NCBI GenBank assembly: GCA_020349025.1
Contig: CP070763.1
Coordinates: 2,890,704 to 2,954,703, forward strand
Reading direction: 5' to 3'
From: Candidatus Latescibacterota bacterium
GTDB lineage: Bacteria > Krumholzibacteriota > Krumholzibacteriia > G020349025
Length of the DNA stretch: 64,000 nt
Shown here: positions 15,944-25,343 of the stretch, one piece after another
How positions within the stretch are numbered: the first letter of the stretch is position 1
How the letters are laid out: each line of letters starts with the position of its first letter
Program-made: the position numbers and the translations under genes
The notes under the pieces: model-generated
Databases searched by the model: none
Seen by the model: the letters and a program-made list of their open reading frames with translations, nothing else
Told to the model about the DNA's origin: nothing

Positions 15944-16840
15944 CTATTTCCCGCGCTGCTCGTTCAGCTCACGCTCCAAGCGCCGCAGCTCCCGCCGAAT
16001 GTCACGAATCTCACGCCGCAGCTCACCGACTTCGTCGCGCATCAGGTTTGGTGCGCCCGGCAAGCGCAACGTCGAAAGCGTCACCAGTGACTCGGTGAGT
16101 TCGACGAGAACGGTCCGCTCCCGGTTCTTGCGCCGCAAGCGCACGGACACTTCGTCACCCACCTCGTGCTGCGCCAGGATCGTGCGCAGCCCGAGAGAGT
16201 TCTCCACACTCTCCTCGTCGACGCTCACGATGACGTCGCCACCCTGGATTCCCGCCTTCTCGGCGCCCGATTCCTTCACCACGCTGGTGACGAGGACCCC
16301 GTGCCCCGCTTCGACACCGAAGTAGCTGGCGAGGTCGGGATCGTCCAGATCCTGCGTTTGGACACCGAGCTGGACACCCAGCGACTGCAAGGCGCGACCG
16401 AGCCTGCCCGGAGCGTCGATGGAGAACTCGTACGGCCTGAAACGCTCCAGCTCGCGCGGCCGCGGCTCGAGGGCGAACTCGTACGATTCGGGGCCCGAGT
16501 CGCGGACCACGGTGATCCGGACGCTCTCGCCCGGCTCGCGACTCCTGAGCTGGCGCATGAACTCGCGTCCATTGCGCACGCTGCGTCCATCGAACTTGGT
16601 GATGACGTCCCCCGGCGCGATTCCGGCACGTGCGGCCGGGCCCTCGTCGTCGACGCCGCTGACGACGACACCACGGAGGCGTCGCTCGAGGCCGAGCGAT
16701 TCGACGTCGTCGCTGTCCAGATCGCGGATGTAGAGCCCCATCCAGGCGCTCCCGCCCTCCTCTTGAGCCCCGAGTGGAGCCGCGATCAGCGTTCCCAGAA
16801 GCAGGAGCGGCAGCACCAACGTCCGCTTCGTTCCTTTCAC
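15944..16840 (-). CDS. Exported protein with two PDZ domains and a C-terminal coiled coil
   Basis: A 298-residue exported protein starting at GTG on the minus strand behind AAGGGAG. The signal peptide (LVLPLLLLGTLIAAPLGAQ) ends near residue 25. PDZ domain 1 lies at about 33-120 (GVVVSGVDDEGPAARAGIAPGDVI) and PDZ domain 2 at about 150-245 (GVLVTSVVKESGAEKAGIQGGDVIVSV). The last 35 residues are a charged helix of Glu/Arg heptads, a likely coiled coil. There is no protease domain, unlike DegP or RseP, so this is probably a scaffold or periplasmic adaptor that binds C-terminal peptides; the target is unknown. Confidence 0.8.
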   Translation of the reverse strand: MKGTKRTLVLPLLLLGTLIAAPLGAQEEGGSAWMGLYIRDLDSDDVESLGLERRLRGVVVSGVDDEGPAARAGIAPGDVITKFDGRSVRNGREFMRQLRSREPGESVRITVVRDSGPESYEFALEPRPRELERFRPYEFSIDAPGRLGRALQSLGVQLGVQTQDLDDPDLASYFGVEAGHGVLVTSVVKESGAEKAGIQGGDVIVSVDEESVENSLGLRTILAQHEVGDEVSVRLRRKNRERTVLVELTESLVTLSTLRLPGAPNLMRDEVGELRREIRDIRRELRRLERELNEQRGK

Positions 16841-16986
16841 GACAGGATCTCCCTTCTGTGGCCGTTGCCCCCGGCAGTCGCTTGCTTCTACGGGGTGGCG
16901 GCGGCCCGAGTTCCCGAGAGCCGCTCGCGCCGAAGCCCGATGCGCGCTAGATGCCGCCGCCGGAAACGCTTGCGGGAGCGCACCTT

Positions 16987-17016
16987 GACCCTCGCTTCTC
17001 GCATTCCCTATTCTGG
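16987..17016 (+). promoter_or_regulatory. Sigma-70-type promoter of the HNH-panE-peptidase operon
   Basis: TTGACC at 16987-16992 and TATTCT at 17011-17016, spacer 18. Transcription would begin about 17023, giving a leader of nearly 40 bases before the ATG at 17061. The -10 box has C before and G after it, like several others in this window. Confidence 0.6.
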
Positions 17017-17060
17017 AAAGGGAGCGTCCTCCAAGTGGGGCGCGGACGGAAGCACGAACG

Positions 17061-17654
17061 ATGCTCGATCAAAGCGTACTGGTCCTCAATCGCAGTTGGC
17101 TCGCAGTGCACGTCTGCGATGTCAAGCGAGCAGTGACTCTCCTGGCACTCGACCTGGCTCGAGTCGTCACCGAGGAGTTCGAGACCCACGATTTCCAATC
17201 GTGGCGCGAGCTGTCGCAGTACGCCAAAGCGAACTACTTGAACACCCCTCGCTTCAAGCTGCTGGTCCCCGAGATCATCGTGCTGACTCGATACAACTCG
17301 GTGCCGCCGCGTCGTGTGAAGTTCTCGCGACGCAACATCTTCGAGCGCGATCGTTACACGTGTCAGTACTGCCACCGCGCTCCGGCGCGCTCCGAGCTCT
17401 CGGTGGATCACGTCGTGCCGAAGAGCCGCGGGGGCACAACCACGTGGAGCAACGTGGTCCTCGCGTGCACCGAGTGCAATGCACGCAAGCGCGACCGACT
17501 GCCGCGCGAGGCCGGGATGCGCTTGCAGAAGCCGCCGAGCGAGCCCGCATGGCGTCCAGGGAACGGCTTCCGGATCGGCGCGCGACGCCGCAGCTGGCAG
17601 CGGTTCGTCGACGCCGCCTACTGGGATCTCAACCTCGATGAGGACGCCACGTGA
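17061..17654 (+). CDS. HNH endonuclease family protein
   Basis: A 197-residue protein with a C-terminal HNH nuclease domain: CQYCHRAPA and ACTECNARK are the two zinc-knuckle cysteine pairs, with SVDHVVPKSRGGTTTWSNVV between them giving the His-Asn-His core. The N-terminal 80 residues (VLNRSWLAVHVCDVKRAVTLL) match the widespread stand-alone HNH proteins found in many bacterial genomes, whose in vivo role is not settled (DNA repair or metabolism has been suggested). It is not linked to a mobile element here. The stop overlaps panE's GTG start by four bases. Confidence 0.88.
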   Translation: MLDQSVLVLNRSWLAVHVCDVKRAVTLLALDLARVVTEEFETHDFQSWRELSQYAKANYLNTPRFKLLVPEIIVLTRYNSVPPRRVKFSRRNIFERDRYTCQYCHRAPARSELSVDHVVPKSRGGTTTWSNVVLACTECNARKRDRLPREAGMRLQKPPSEPAWRPGNGFRIGARRRSWQRFVDAAYWDLNLDEDAT

Positions 17655-18562
17655 GCCGGCCCGTCTACGTCTTCGGAGCGGGCGCCCTGGGCAGCCTGCT
17701 TGGAGCGTTGCTTTCGCGTGCGGCACCGGTGGAGCTCCTGGCGCGGCCCGACCATGCAGCCGCCATCCGACGCCAGGGTGGTGTTCGCGTTTCCATGACA
17801 CGCCCCGGGATCTATCCGGTCCAGGTACGCGAAAGCGTCGGCACGCTGCCCGAAGCGGCGCTCGTCCTGATGACGGTCAAGGCTTTCGACCTCGAATCGG
17901 CCCTGCAAGCGCTTGCGCCCCGGCTCGATGCGTCGCATCTTGTCGTTGTCCTGCAAAACGGACTCGGGATCCGCAGCCTCGCCGAGCGCGTCCTGGGCCG
18001 TTCGGTCGTCCGGGCGGTGACGTTCATGGCCGCGTCCCAGGAAGCGCCGGGGCGCGTCGCCTTCAACGCCGCCGGCAAGACGTACCTACCGGCCAATGGG
18101 GAGGTTCTGGAGCTTTGGCGGCGGAGCGACATGCCAGCCGTGCAGGTCGACGACATCGAGACCTACGTTTGGCGCAAGTTGGCGATCAACGCTGTGATCA
18201 ACCCACTCTCTGCGCTTCTCCACGTGACGAATGGCGAGCTGGCCCCCCTGCAACGCGTTGCGGAGCGCCTCGTGCAGGAGCTGGCGGAGGTGGCGCGGCG
18301 CGAAGGGCAGAGCCTCGAAGCGCGCGAGACCGTGGCCAAAGTGCTCTCGAGCATGCAGCAAACGTCGCTCAACTGCTCTTCGATGCTGCAGGACGTGCGC
18401 GCCGGTCGGCGCACCGAGATCGATTGGATCAACGGGGCGATCGTCCGGCTGGCTCAGAAACATGCGCTCGCGGTTCCAGCCCACACGCAGCTTCTCGACC
18501 TGGTGCGCTTCGTGGAGCGCAACGTTCGCAGCCACGCCCGCGGCTCCCGCGTGCTCTCATGA
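17651..18562 (+). CDS. panE: 2-dehydropantoate 2-reductase (ketopantoate reductase)
   Basis: A 303-residue NADPH-dependent reductase that makes pantoate for coenzyme A. The N-terminal VYVFGAGALGSLLGALLS is the Rossmann GxGxxG motif of ApbA/PanE; VLMTVKAFDLESAL carries the invariant lysine, LQNGLG the conserved Asn-Gly pair and KLAINAVINPLSAL the C-terminal-domain lysine and asparagines near residue 178. Length is typical. The start is GTG at 17651, overlapping the HNH gene, and the stop overlaps the start of the following peptidase gene (ATGA), so three functionally unrelated genes are tightly coupled. Confidence 0.93.
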   Translation: MSRPVYVFGAGALGSLLGALLSRAAPVELLARPDHAAAIRRQGGVRVSMTRPGIYPVQVRESVGTLPEAALVLMTVKAFDLESALQALAPRLDASHLVVVLQNGLGIRSLAERVLGRSVVRAVTFMAASQEAPGRVAFNAAGKTYLPANGEVLELWRRSDMPAVQVDDIETYVWRKLAINAVINPLSALLHVTNGELAPLQRVAERLVQELAEVARREGQSLEARETVAKVLSSMQQTSLNCSSMLQDVRAGRRTEIDWINGAIVRLAQKHALAVPAHTQLLDLVRFVERNVRSHARGSRVLS

Positions 18563-21500
18563 TTCGCATCCTCGTCCCCGCATTCCTCTTTCTCCTCCAG
18601 GTTGGTGCGCTGCCCGCGCGAGCGACGCGGGCGCAGGGCGAAAACGTGGTCGTCGCGCTGCAAACGCGTCCACGCGCCGTGAGCGCGCAGCGACTCGCCC
18701 CCGCCGCCGAGCGTTTGCAGGCCGCAACGGGTGCGCGCTGGCGCCTGAAGTGGGACCCGTGGAGCGGTGTGGCCCGCAGTGGCGTCGGTGGACGCGCCGG
18801 CAGCGGAGCACGCAAGACGAGCGCAGAGCTGTTGGAGAGCGCGCAGCAGTTCCGCGACACGCACGCTGCGCTCTTCGGCGCGGAGACCGCGGAGCTGCGC
18901 CGCGTGCGTTGGCTGGGGCGCGGTCACGCGTGGCACGCCACCTGGCAGCAGACGCTTGCCGGACGCCCGCTTCTGCGCTGCATTCTCGACCTCACGCTGA
19001 CGCCGGAGGGCAACGTCGTCGCCTTCCGCTCGTTTCTGCTTCCGCAGGCCACCGGCACCTGGCCCGGAGCCGATCCGGAGCGCGCGCTCGAAGCGTGTCG
19101 CGCGCGTCTGGGGCGACCCCTCGCCGTCGAGAGCGCGAGCGAGGTGTGGGTGGTGGAGCCGCTCGCGGGACGCTATCGCCTCGTGCCGGCGCTGAAGCTG
19201 CGGTTGCAGGGGGCGCACGGCGCGCGTTGGAGAGGCGTCGTCGAGAGCCGGAGCGGTCGGATCCTGGAGCTCGAGAGTCTCCTGCGGCACGCACGCCTCG
19301 GAGGCGAGACCCGCGGCGAGGTGAAGCCGCTCTACGCCCACGACGCGCCCGAGACCCGCGGCTTCCAGCACGTCGAGGTGCAGCTCCTGCACGACGCCGG
19401 TCTGGTCGTCGATTTCAGCGACGCCATCGGGATCTACACGCTCGACGCGCCACAGGGTGCCGGCACGCTCTCAGCAAGCCTCCACGGCCGCTTCGTGAGC
19501 GTGTCGAACGACTCGCCCGATGGCGCGAGCCCCGGGTTCTCGCGTGAGGTCGAGATACCGGGTGAGAGGGTCGTGCACTTCGGGAGTCTCGAGGCACGCG
19601 ACGACGAGCGCATGATCTACTACCACACGAACCTCATTCACGACTTCGTGCGCTCGCAGCTCGACTTCACGTTGCTCGATTATCCGGTCCCCGCAGTTGC
19701 TGCGGTCCGCAACCCGATCAACGGCAACCGCGACTACGCCAACGCTTTCTGGGATGGGAACCGCATGGCGTTCGGAAACGGCGCAGCCGCTTATCAGAAC
19801 TTTGGATTGTTCGCGGATGTCATCTACCACGAGTACACCCACGCGATCACCGATCACATGTATCGCCCCGCCGGCGGTCTGGTCGGGCTCCCGGGCGGTG
19901 CGATCCACGAAGGTCTTTCCGACTACTTCGCTTGCACGCTCACGGATGAGCCCTTGATTGGTGAGTTTCTGACGGGCGGACCCGACTACCTGCGGAATCT
20001 CGACAACCAGCTGCTGTGGCCCGACGATCGTCACCCGAGTGACGAGGTGCATGCCAACGGCGAGATCTTCGGCGGTGCCTTGTGGGATGTGCGACGAGCC
20101 GTTGGAGCCGAGGTCGCGGATCGCGTCATCCACCACGCGCGCGCGCTCTTTCCGCAGGACTTCGAGGAGTATCTCGACGCCATTCTGATCCAGGACGATT
20201 TGATCTACGGCGATGGGGTGCCAGGGAACGGGTCGCCGCACCGTGATGCGATTCTGTTCGCATTCGCGCAGCATGGCATGGGGCCGCTCGGAGGTCGCGA
20301 GATCCGCATCCGCCACGAGCCGCTGCTCGACAGCGAGGAGGTTGGCGTCGGGCGGACGGTGCACGCCACGATCGGCTCGCTCCTCCCCGGCGTCATCGAC
20401 GAGATGCTTCTGCACTGGCGCCTGGTCGGCGCTGCCGAGAATCAGCAGCGGATGCAGCCGGATGGTCAAGGGGGCTTCGTGGGCGAAATCCCGGGACAAG
20501 CGGAGGGCACCGACGTCGAGTATTACCTGAGAGCGATCCGAAGTCGCCCGCACGAGGAGTATCGGCTCCCGGAAGAGGGGGCGTTCTTCCGCTACCACGT
20601 CGGGCCCGATCTCACTCCCCCCACGATCACGCACGCCTTGCCGAGTGTCGTTCCGGCGTTCTCCTGGCCGGCAACGCTGAGAATGCGCCTCGAGGACAAC
20701 CTCGGGTTGGCGTATGCGTACGTGGAGTACGTGCAGAACGGGAGACGCGGCCCGACCCTCGGTCTCGTGCGCTCGGCGGAGGATCGCACGCTCTACGCGA
20801 CACAGTTCCCCGTCGTGGGTGGCGAGGTCGGCGACGTGATCGAGTATGCCATCGTCGCGGTCGACGCTTCGCGTGCAGCGCACGAGACGCGTTTCCCGGC
20901 CGACGGGATGATTCGATTCGAGCTGGTGCGTGACCTGGAAGAGGGTTTCGAGAACGGCCCGGGAACCTGGGTCCACCGAGCGGTCGTGGCGGCACAGCCG
21001 GACCCGTGGAAGATCACGACCGCCTTCAACCACTCCGTGCAGGGTCAACGCGCCTGGCTCTGCGGCTCGGAGGAGGCGAGCGAGGAATACCCGGAGCGCA
21101 CGGCGGCGGAGCTCGTGAGCGATTGGTACCGGATCGGTCATGGCGCGCTCGCAAGCGTCTGGTCCTGGATGGATGCCGAACAGAATGGGCCGCAGTTCGC
21201 CTTCGATGGGGGCGTTGTGGAGATCCAGGTGGAGGGGAATCTGGTGTGGGAGCCACTCGTTCCCGAAGGCGGCTACACGCACACGATGAGCGAGACCGCG
21301 GGGACGAACGTTCTGCGTCCGGGGCGGGCGTGTCTTTCGGGACGCGGCTCCGGCTGGGAGCTTCTGACCTTCGACCTCGAGCCGTGGGGTGGTCAGCGAG
21401 TGCGGCTGCGCTTCCTCTTCGGCAGCGACAACGTCGCCACCTTCTTCAATCTGCGCGGCTGGCTCCTCGACGATCTGCGCGTCGAACCGGGGCTGCGCGA

Positions 21501-21813
21501 TCCGAGCGACGCGCCAGCGCCCGAGGTGCGCACGCAGCTCCTGGTGGGGAAGCCGGCGCCGAACCCGTTCAACCCGCGCGTGACCTTCACGCTGGACGTC
21601 CCGGCGGCGGCGGGGCGAGTCCAACTGCGGATTCACGATGCGCGGGGTCGCCTCGTGGCGCGCCTTCTGGACGCGGAGCTGGCCGCCGGCCACACGCGGG
21701 TGGTGTGGGACGGTGCCGACGAGCAGGGTCGAGCCGTCCCCTCCGGCGTCTACCTGTATCGGCTCGAGTCGGTGCTGGGGGCGGAGCGCGGCAAGCTCGC
21801 TCTTTTGCGCTAG
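18559..21813 (+). CDS. Secreted M36-like (fungalysin/FTP) metallopeptidase with FlgD-type C-terminal domain
   Basis: A 1084-residue secreted zinc peptidase. The signal peptide (ILVPAFLFLLQVGALPARA) ends about residue 22. Residues about 30-260 form a propeptide with FTP-like features. The catalytic part carries HEYTH at 424-428 and the third zinc ligand Glu451 in HEGLSDYF, the M36/thermolysin-like arrangement. Then come Ig-like and beta-sandwich regions and, over the last 90 residues, a FlgD-type Ig domain (PAPNPFNPRVTFTLDVP to YLYRLE) of the kind used as a cell-surface or secretion tail in FCB bacteria. The real start is ATG at 18559 overlapping panE. The next gene is a close paralogue. Role: probably extracellular protein degradation; substrates unknown. 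Confidence 0.9.
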   Translation: MIRILVPAFLFLLQVGALPARATRAQGENVVVALQTRPRAVSAQRLAPAAERLQAATGARWRLKWDPWSGVARSGVGGRAGSGARKTSAELLESAQQFRDTHAALFGAETAELRRVRWLGRGHAWHATWQQTLAGRPLLRCILDLTLTPEGNVVAFRSFLLPQATGTWPGADPERALEACRARLGRPLAVESASEVWVVEPLAGRYRLVPALKLRLQGAHGARWRGVVESRSGRILELESLLRHARLGGETRGEVKPLYAHDAPETRGFQHVEVQLLHDAGLVVDFSDAIGIYTLDAPQGAGTLSASLHGRFVSVSNDSPDGASPGFSREVEIPGERVVHFGSLEARDDERMIYYHTNLIHDFVRSQLDFTLLDYPVPAVAAVRNPINGNRDYANAFWDGNRMAFGNGAAAYQNFGLFADVIYHEYTHAITDHMYRPAGGLVGLPGGAIHEGLSDYFACTLTDEPLIGEFLTGGPDYLRNLDNQLLWPDDRHPSDEVHANGEIFGGALWDVRRAVGAEVADRVIHHARALFPQDFEEYLDAILIQDDLIYGDGVPGNGSPHRDAILFAFAQHGMGPLGGREIRIRHEPLLDSEEVGVGRTVHATIGSLLPGVIDEMLLHWRLVGAAENQQRMQPDGQGGFVGEIPGQAEGTDVEYYLRAIRSRPHEEYRLPEEGAFFRYHVGPDLTPPTITHALPSVVPAFSWPATLRMRLEDNLGLAYAYVEYVQNGRRGPTLGLVRSAEDRTLYATQFPVVGGEVGDVIEYAIVAVDASRAAHETRFPADGMIRFELVRDLEEGFENGPGTWVHRAVVAAQPDPWKITTAFNHSVQGQRAWLCGSEEASEEYPERTAAELVSDWYRIGHGALASVWSWMDAEQNGPQFAFDGGVVEIQVEGNLVWEPLVPEGGYTHTMSETAGTNVLRPGRACLSGRGSGWELLTFDLEPWGGQRVRLRFLFGSDNVATFFNLRGWLLDDLRVEPGLRDPSDAPAPEVRTQLLVGKPAPNPFNPRVTFTLDVPAAAGRVQLRIHDARGRLVARLLDAELAAGHTRVVWDGADEQGRAVPSGVYLYRLESVLGAERGKLALLR

Positions 21814-21978
21814 ACGACAGCCATGGTCTCGTGATTCCGTCTGAGGCGCTCGCAGCGTCCGAGCCAGCGCCGGGAGTGGTCGCCGACCCATCGCGTCCCT
21901 CGTCGCCCGGGCCCGAAGCGGTTCCGGACATCGTCCCCTCTGCGGTTGCCCGCTGCGGAGGTCCCAGGAGGGCGGAGC

Positions 21979-24900
21979 ATGATCTGGTCTCGATCCGGCC
22001 CGAAGGCATCCCACACACTTTGGTCTCGCCGCGACGCGTCGATTCTGGCGCTCTTTCTTCTCCTGCAGGCCACGGTTGCGCCAGGCGCCACGCAGTCGCA
22101 GCGACCGACCCGGGCGGAACGGTTCCTTCCGGAGCGCCCCGTTGTGCTCGCCGAGCGCGGCGAAGCACCTGCCGTTCGCGCGCTCGAAGCGCAAACGGGT
22201 GCGGCGTGGGAGCTGCGCTGGGACCCCTGGAGCGGTGTTGCGGTGCGCGGCGTCGGTGGCCGCCCAGGCGGCGGAGAGCGCCTCGACCAGGCTGGAATCC
22301 TCGCTGCAGCCACCGCTTTTCGTGAACAGCACGCCGCGCTTCTCGGCAGCCGCGGTGTCGTGCTGAAACGGGTGCGGCTGCGGCATGCGGGACGCGCTTG
22401 GCATGTGACGTGGCAGCAGACGCATGCGGATCGCCGCGTTCTGCGTTCGCTCCTCGATCTGACGCTGACCGAGCAAGGCCGCGTCGTGGCCTTCAGCTCG
22501 TCGCTTCTACCCGGCTTGACGGCACCGTCGCTGGAGGTGGACGTCGCCGCGGCGCGCAGCCGTTGCGAGGATCTGCTGGGGCACGCGCTGGCTCTGGAGG
22601 GGAGTGAGCCGGTCGTCGCCGTGATCCCGGGCGCGTTCGGTTACCGCTTCGCACCCGCCGTCGCGTTGCGGCTTGTGACGCCGCACGGTTGGCGCGGCCG
22701 AGCCGTCGTGGAGTCGGGGAGCGGCCGCGTTTTGGAGTTCGTCAGTCTGCTGCGCACCGAGGAGCTCTCCGGTCGCGCTCATGGGCCGGTGCATCCGGAC
22801 TACCGCCGAGACCCCGCGGTCGACGTCGAGTTCCCCTGGCTCCGTGTCCAGCTCGGCTTCGGCGCCAGCGATCCGCAGACGCACGCCGACGCGCGCGGGC
22901 GCTTCCTCTTCGACTACCCGCCAGGAAACGTGACCGTGCGCTCGCCGTTGGCCGGCCTCTACGTGCATGTCGACAACGCCAGTTCGGACCGCGCGCCCTA
23001 TTTCGAGCGCGAGGTCGCGGTTCCGGGTGAGGTCGACATCGAGTTCAGTGCCGCGTACGCCCGGCCCGACGAGCGCACGATCTACTACCACGTGAACGTC
23101 ATTCACGACTACGCCAAGGAGCGTTTCGCTTTCGATCTGCTCGACTTCCCGGTTCTCGCCGTCGCCAAGGTGATCGACCCCAATACCGGGGATCCGAACT
23201 ATCCGAACGCGTACTGGAACGGTGTTCAGATGGGTTTCGGCAACGGTGGCGCCACGTTCTGGAACCTCGGGCTCTTTTCCGACGTCGTCTACCACGAGTA
23301 CACGCACGCCATCACCGACTACGTCTATCGTCCCGGGGGTGGGTTGGGCGGTGCCCTCGGGGCCGCGATCGGCGAGGCGCTTTCTGACTACTTCGCGGCG
23401 ACGCTCAACGACGAGCCGCTTTTGGGCGAACACCTCTTCCGCAGAACGCCGGCGCCGTTGCGCAACCTCGACAACACGCTCTACTGGCCCGACGATCGCG
23501 ATGCGCGCGATGAGCCGCACGCGAACGGCGAGATTCTCGGGGGTGCCTTCTGGGATCTCCGCGAGGCCGTCGGTGCCGAAGTGGCAGACGCCGTCATCCA
23601 CTTCGCACGCGAGCTCTTTCCGCGCACGTTCGAGGAGTACCTCGAAGCGATGCTGCTCCAGGACGATCTGCTGCACGGTGACGCGTGGATGGCAAACGGC
23701 TCACCGCACCGGGAAGCGATCCTCACCGCTTTCGCGCTGCACGGCATCGGACCTTTGGCGCAACGTGCCATCGGCATCGTGCACGAGCCGCTCCTCGACA
23801 CCGCAGACGTCTCCGCGCCCCGCGTGGTGCGGACGAGCCTCGACGTGCTGCTGCCTCCAGGGGCAGAGCAGTTGATTCGACTCAGCTATCGCACCGGTGA
23901 GGAATTCCAACATGTCGTGATGCTGCCCCAGCCGGACGGCAGCTTTGCCGCGGAGATCCCGCCGATGCCACTCGGGGCGCGTGTCCACTACTACATCATG
24001 GCCTTGCGGTTTCAGCCGCTCCTCCTGGCGCTCGCTCCCGACGGAGCGCCGCAAGCCACCTTCAGCTACGAAGTGCGACCCGACGAAGAGGCACCTCGCA
24101 TCACACGGGTGTCTCGATCGAGCGTGACGTCGATCACGTGGCCGATGCAAGTGCAAGCACGGATCGAGGATGGTCATGGTGTCGCCAATGCCTTCGTCGA
24201 GTACACCTACAACGGCGAGCGTGGTGCGACACTCGGAATGGCGCGCGCACGCACCGATCGGAGCCTCTTCCGCACGCGCTTTGCACCCGTGGGGGGGCAG
24301 CCTGGGGATGTCGTCGAGTACTGGATCCGCGCCGCGGATCACGTCGGTCACGAGACGCGCTTCCCGGAGAGCGGCACGCTTCGTGTCGAGCTGACCGAGA
24401 CGTTGGAGGAGGCATTTGAACCGGGTGCGCTGGCGTGGGCACACGAACCCGTCGTCGTGGCACAGCCGGATCCATGGCACCTGACGACGCAGCTCAACCA
24501 CACGCTCGGAGGCACGCAGGCATGGCTGTGCGGCAGCGACGCCGCATCCTACCCCGCGGCTGTCGCCGCAGCCCTCGTGACGGAGTGGTACGCAATCGGT
24601 GCCGGCTCACGCGCCACACTGTGGTCCTGGATCGACGCGGAGGCCTCGGGAGAGATGGCGCCTGATGGGGGGCGCGTCGAGATCCAGGTGGAGGGCAGCG
24701 ACGAGTGGACGGCGATCGAACCGCTCGCGGGGTACACGCACCGGGTCGTCGCAGACACCAACGTCCTCGGCCCCGGAAGTCCCTGTCTATCGGGCCGCGA
24801 CCCGGAGTGGCGTCTGATCCAGTTCGACCTCGAGGCGTGGAACGGCAACCGGGTGCGCTTGCGCTTCCTCTTCGGCAGCGCCGCCGACGCGACGCCAGGC

Positions 24901-25263
24901 TCGGGGCACGGCTGGGCGCTCGACGATTTTCGACTGCTTCCGGGAACCCCCGATCCCACGGACGCGCGGCCGCCGCATGCCATGTCGCGGCTTCTGCGCC
25001 AGGTCGGGCCGAATCCTTTCAACCCTCACGTCACCTTCAGGCTGCAGGTGCCCGTCAATGCAGGCGTTGTGACGCTCGACATTATCGACGCCCGCGGTCG
25101 CCTGACGCGGCGGTTGCTGGATACGCCTCTGCCTGCGGGGCCCATGCGCCTCGAGTGGGATGGTTCGAACGGCTCCGGACTGGCGTCCGCCTCGGGCGTT
25201 TACTACTATCATCTGCGGTCGTCCCTGGGCCTCGAGAAGGGGAAGCTGGTCCTGCTGCGCTAG
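21979..25263 (+). CDS. Second secreted M36-like metallopeptidase with FlgD-type C-terminal domain (tandem paralogue)
   Basis: A 1094-residue paralogue of the preceding protein, with the same domain order: signal peptide (ILALFLLLQATVAPGATQ), propeptide, catalytic region with HEYTH at 439-443 and Glu466 in GEALSDYF, Ig-like and beta-sandwich domains, and a FlgD-type tail (VGPNPFNPHVTFRLQVP to YYYHLRSSLG). The distance from the first zinc histidine to the glutamate is 27 residues in both proteins. The ATG at 21979 has AGGAGGG upstream; a start at 21946 would only extend the pre-signal region. The gene is separated by 165 bases from its partner and keeps all visible catalytic residues, so it is a diverged duplicate and not a remnant. 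Confidence 0.9.
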   Translation: MIWSRSGPKASHTLWSRRDASILALFLLLQATVAPGATQSQRPTRAERFLPERPVVLAERGEAPAVRALEAQTGAAWELRWDPWSGVAVRGVGGRPGGGERLDQAGILAAATAFREQHAALLGSRGVVLKRVRLRHAGRAWHVTWQQTHADRRVLRSLLDLTLTEQGRVVAFSSSLLPGLTAPSLEVDVAAARSRCEDLLGHALALEGSEPVVAVIPGAFGYRFAPAVALRLVTPHGWRGRAVVESGSGRVLEFVSLLRTEELSGRAHGPVHPDYRRDPAVDVEFPWLRVQLGFGASDPQTHADARGRFLFDYPPGNVTVRSPLAGLYVHVDNASSDRAPYFEREVAVPGEVDIEFSAAYARPDERTIYYHVNVIHDYAKERFAFDLLDFPVLAVAKVIDPNTGDPNYPNAYWNGVQMGFGNGGATFWNLGLFSDVVYHEYTHAITDYVYRPGGGLGGALGAAIGEALSDYFAATLNDEPLLGEHLFRRTPAPLRNLDNTLYWPDDRDARDEPHANGEILGGAFWDLREAVGAEVADAVIHFARELFPRTFEEYLEAMLLQDDLLHGDAWMANGSPHREAILTAFALHGIGPLAQRAIGIVHEPLLDTADVSAPRVVRTSLDVLLPPGAEQLIRLSYRTGEEFQHVVMLPQPDGSFAAEIPPMPLGARVHYYIMALRFQPLLLALAPDGAPQATFSYEVRPDEEAPRITRVSRSSVTSITWPMQVQARIEDGHGVANAFVEYTYNGERGATLGMARARTDRSLFRTRFAPVGGQPGDVVEYWIRAADHVGHETRFPESGTLRVELTETLEEAFEPGALAWAHEPVVVAQPDPWHLTTQLNHTLGGTQAWLCGSDAASYPAAVAAALVTEWYAIGAGSRATLWSWIDAEASGEMAPDGGRVEIQVEGSDEWTAIEPLAGYTHRVVADTNVLGPGSPCLSGRDPEWRLIQFDLEAWNGNRVRLRFLFGSAADATPGSGHGWALDDFRLLPGTPDPTDARPPHAMSRLLRQVGPNPFNPHVTFRLQVPVNAGVVTLDIIDARGRLTRRLLDTPLPAGPMRLEWDGSNGSGLASASGVYYYHLRSSLGLEKGKLVLLR

Positions 25264-25264
25264 G

Positions 25265-25286
25265 CCAGCCTCGCGAGCCGGGCTGG
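25265..25286 (+). terminator. Possible terminator hairpin after the second peptidase gene
   Basis: CCAGCC (25265-25270) pairs with GGCTGG (25281-25286) around a ten-base loop that itself contains the palindrome CGCGAG/CTCGCG partly. No T-run follows, so this is weak. Confidence 0.3.
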
Positions 25287-25343
25287 TCCCTGCCGTCTCG
25301 GACGAACCGAATGCACAGTTACATGGAAAGTTGAGGGATTCAC

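Noticed and set aside
19471..22476. 1001-residue minus-strand open frame
   Set aside because: It is antisense to the two metallopeptidases and has no family motif, signal peptide or ribosome binding site.
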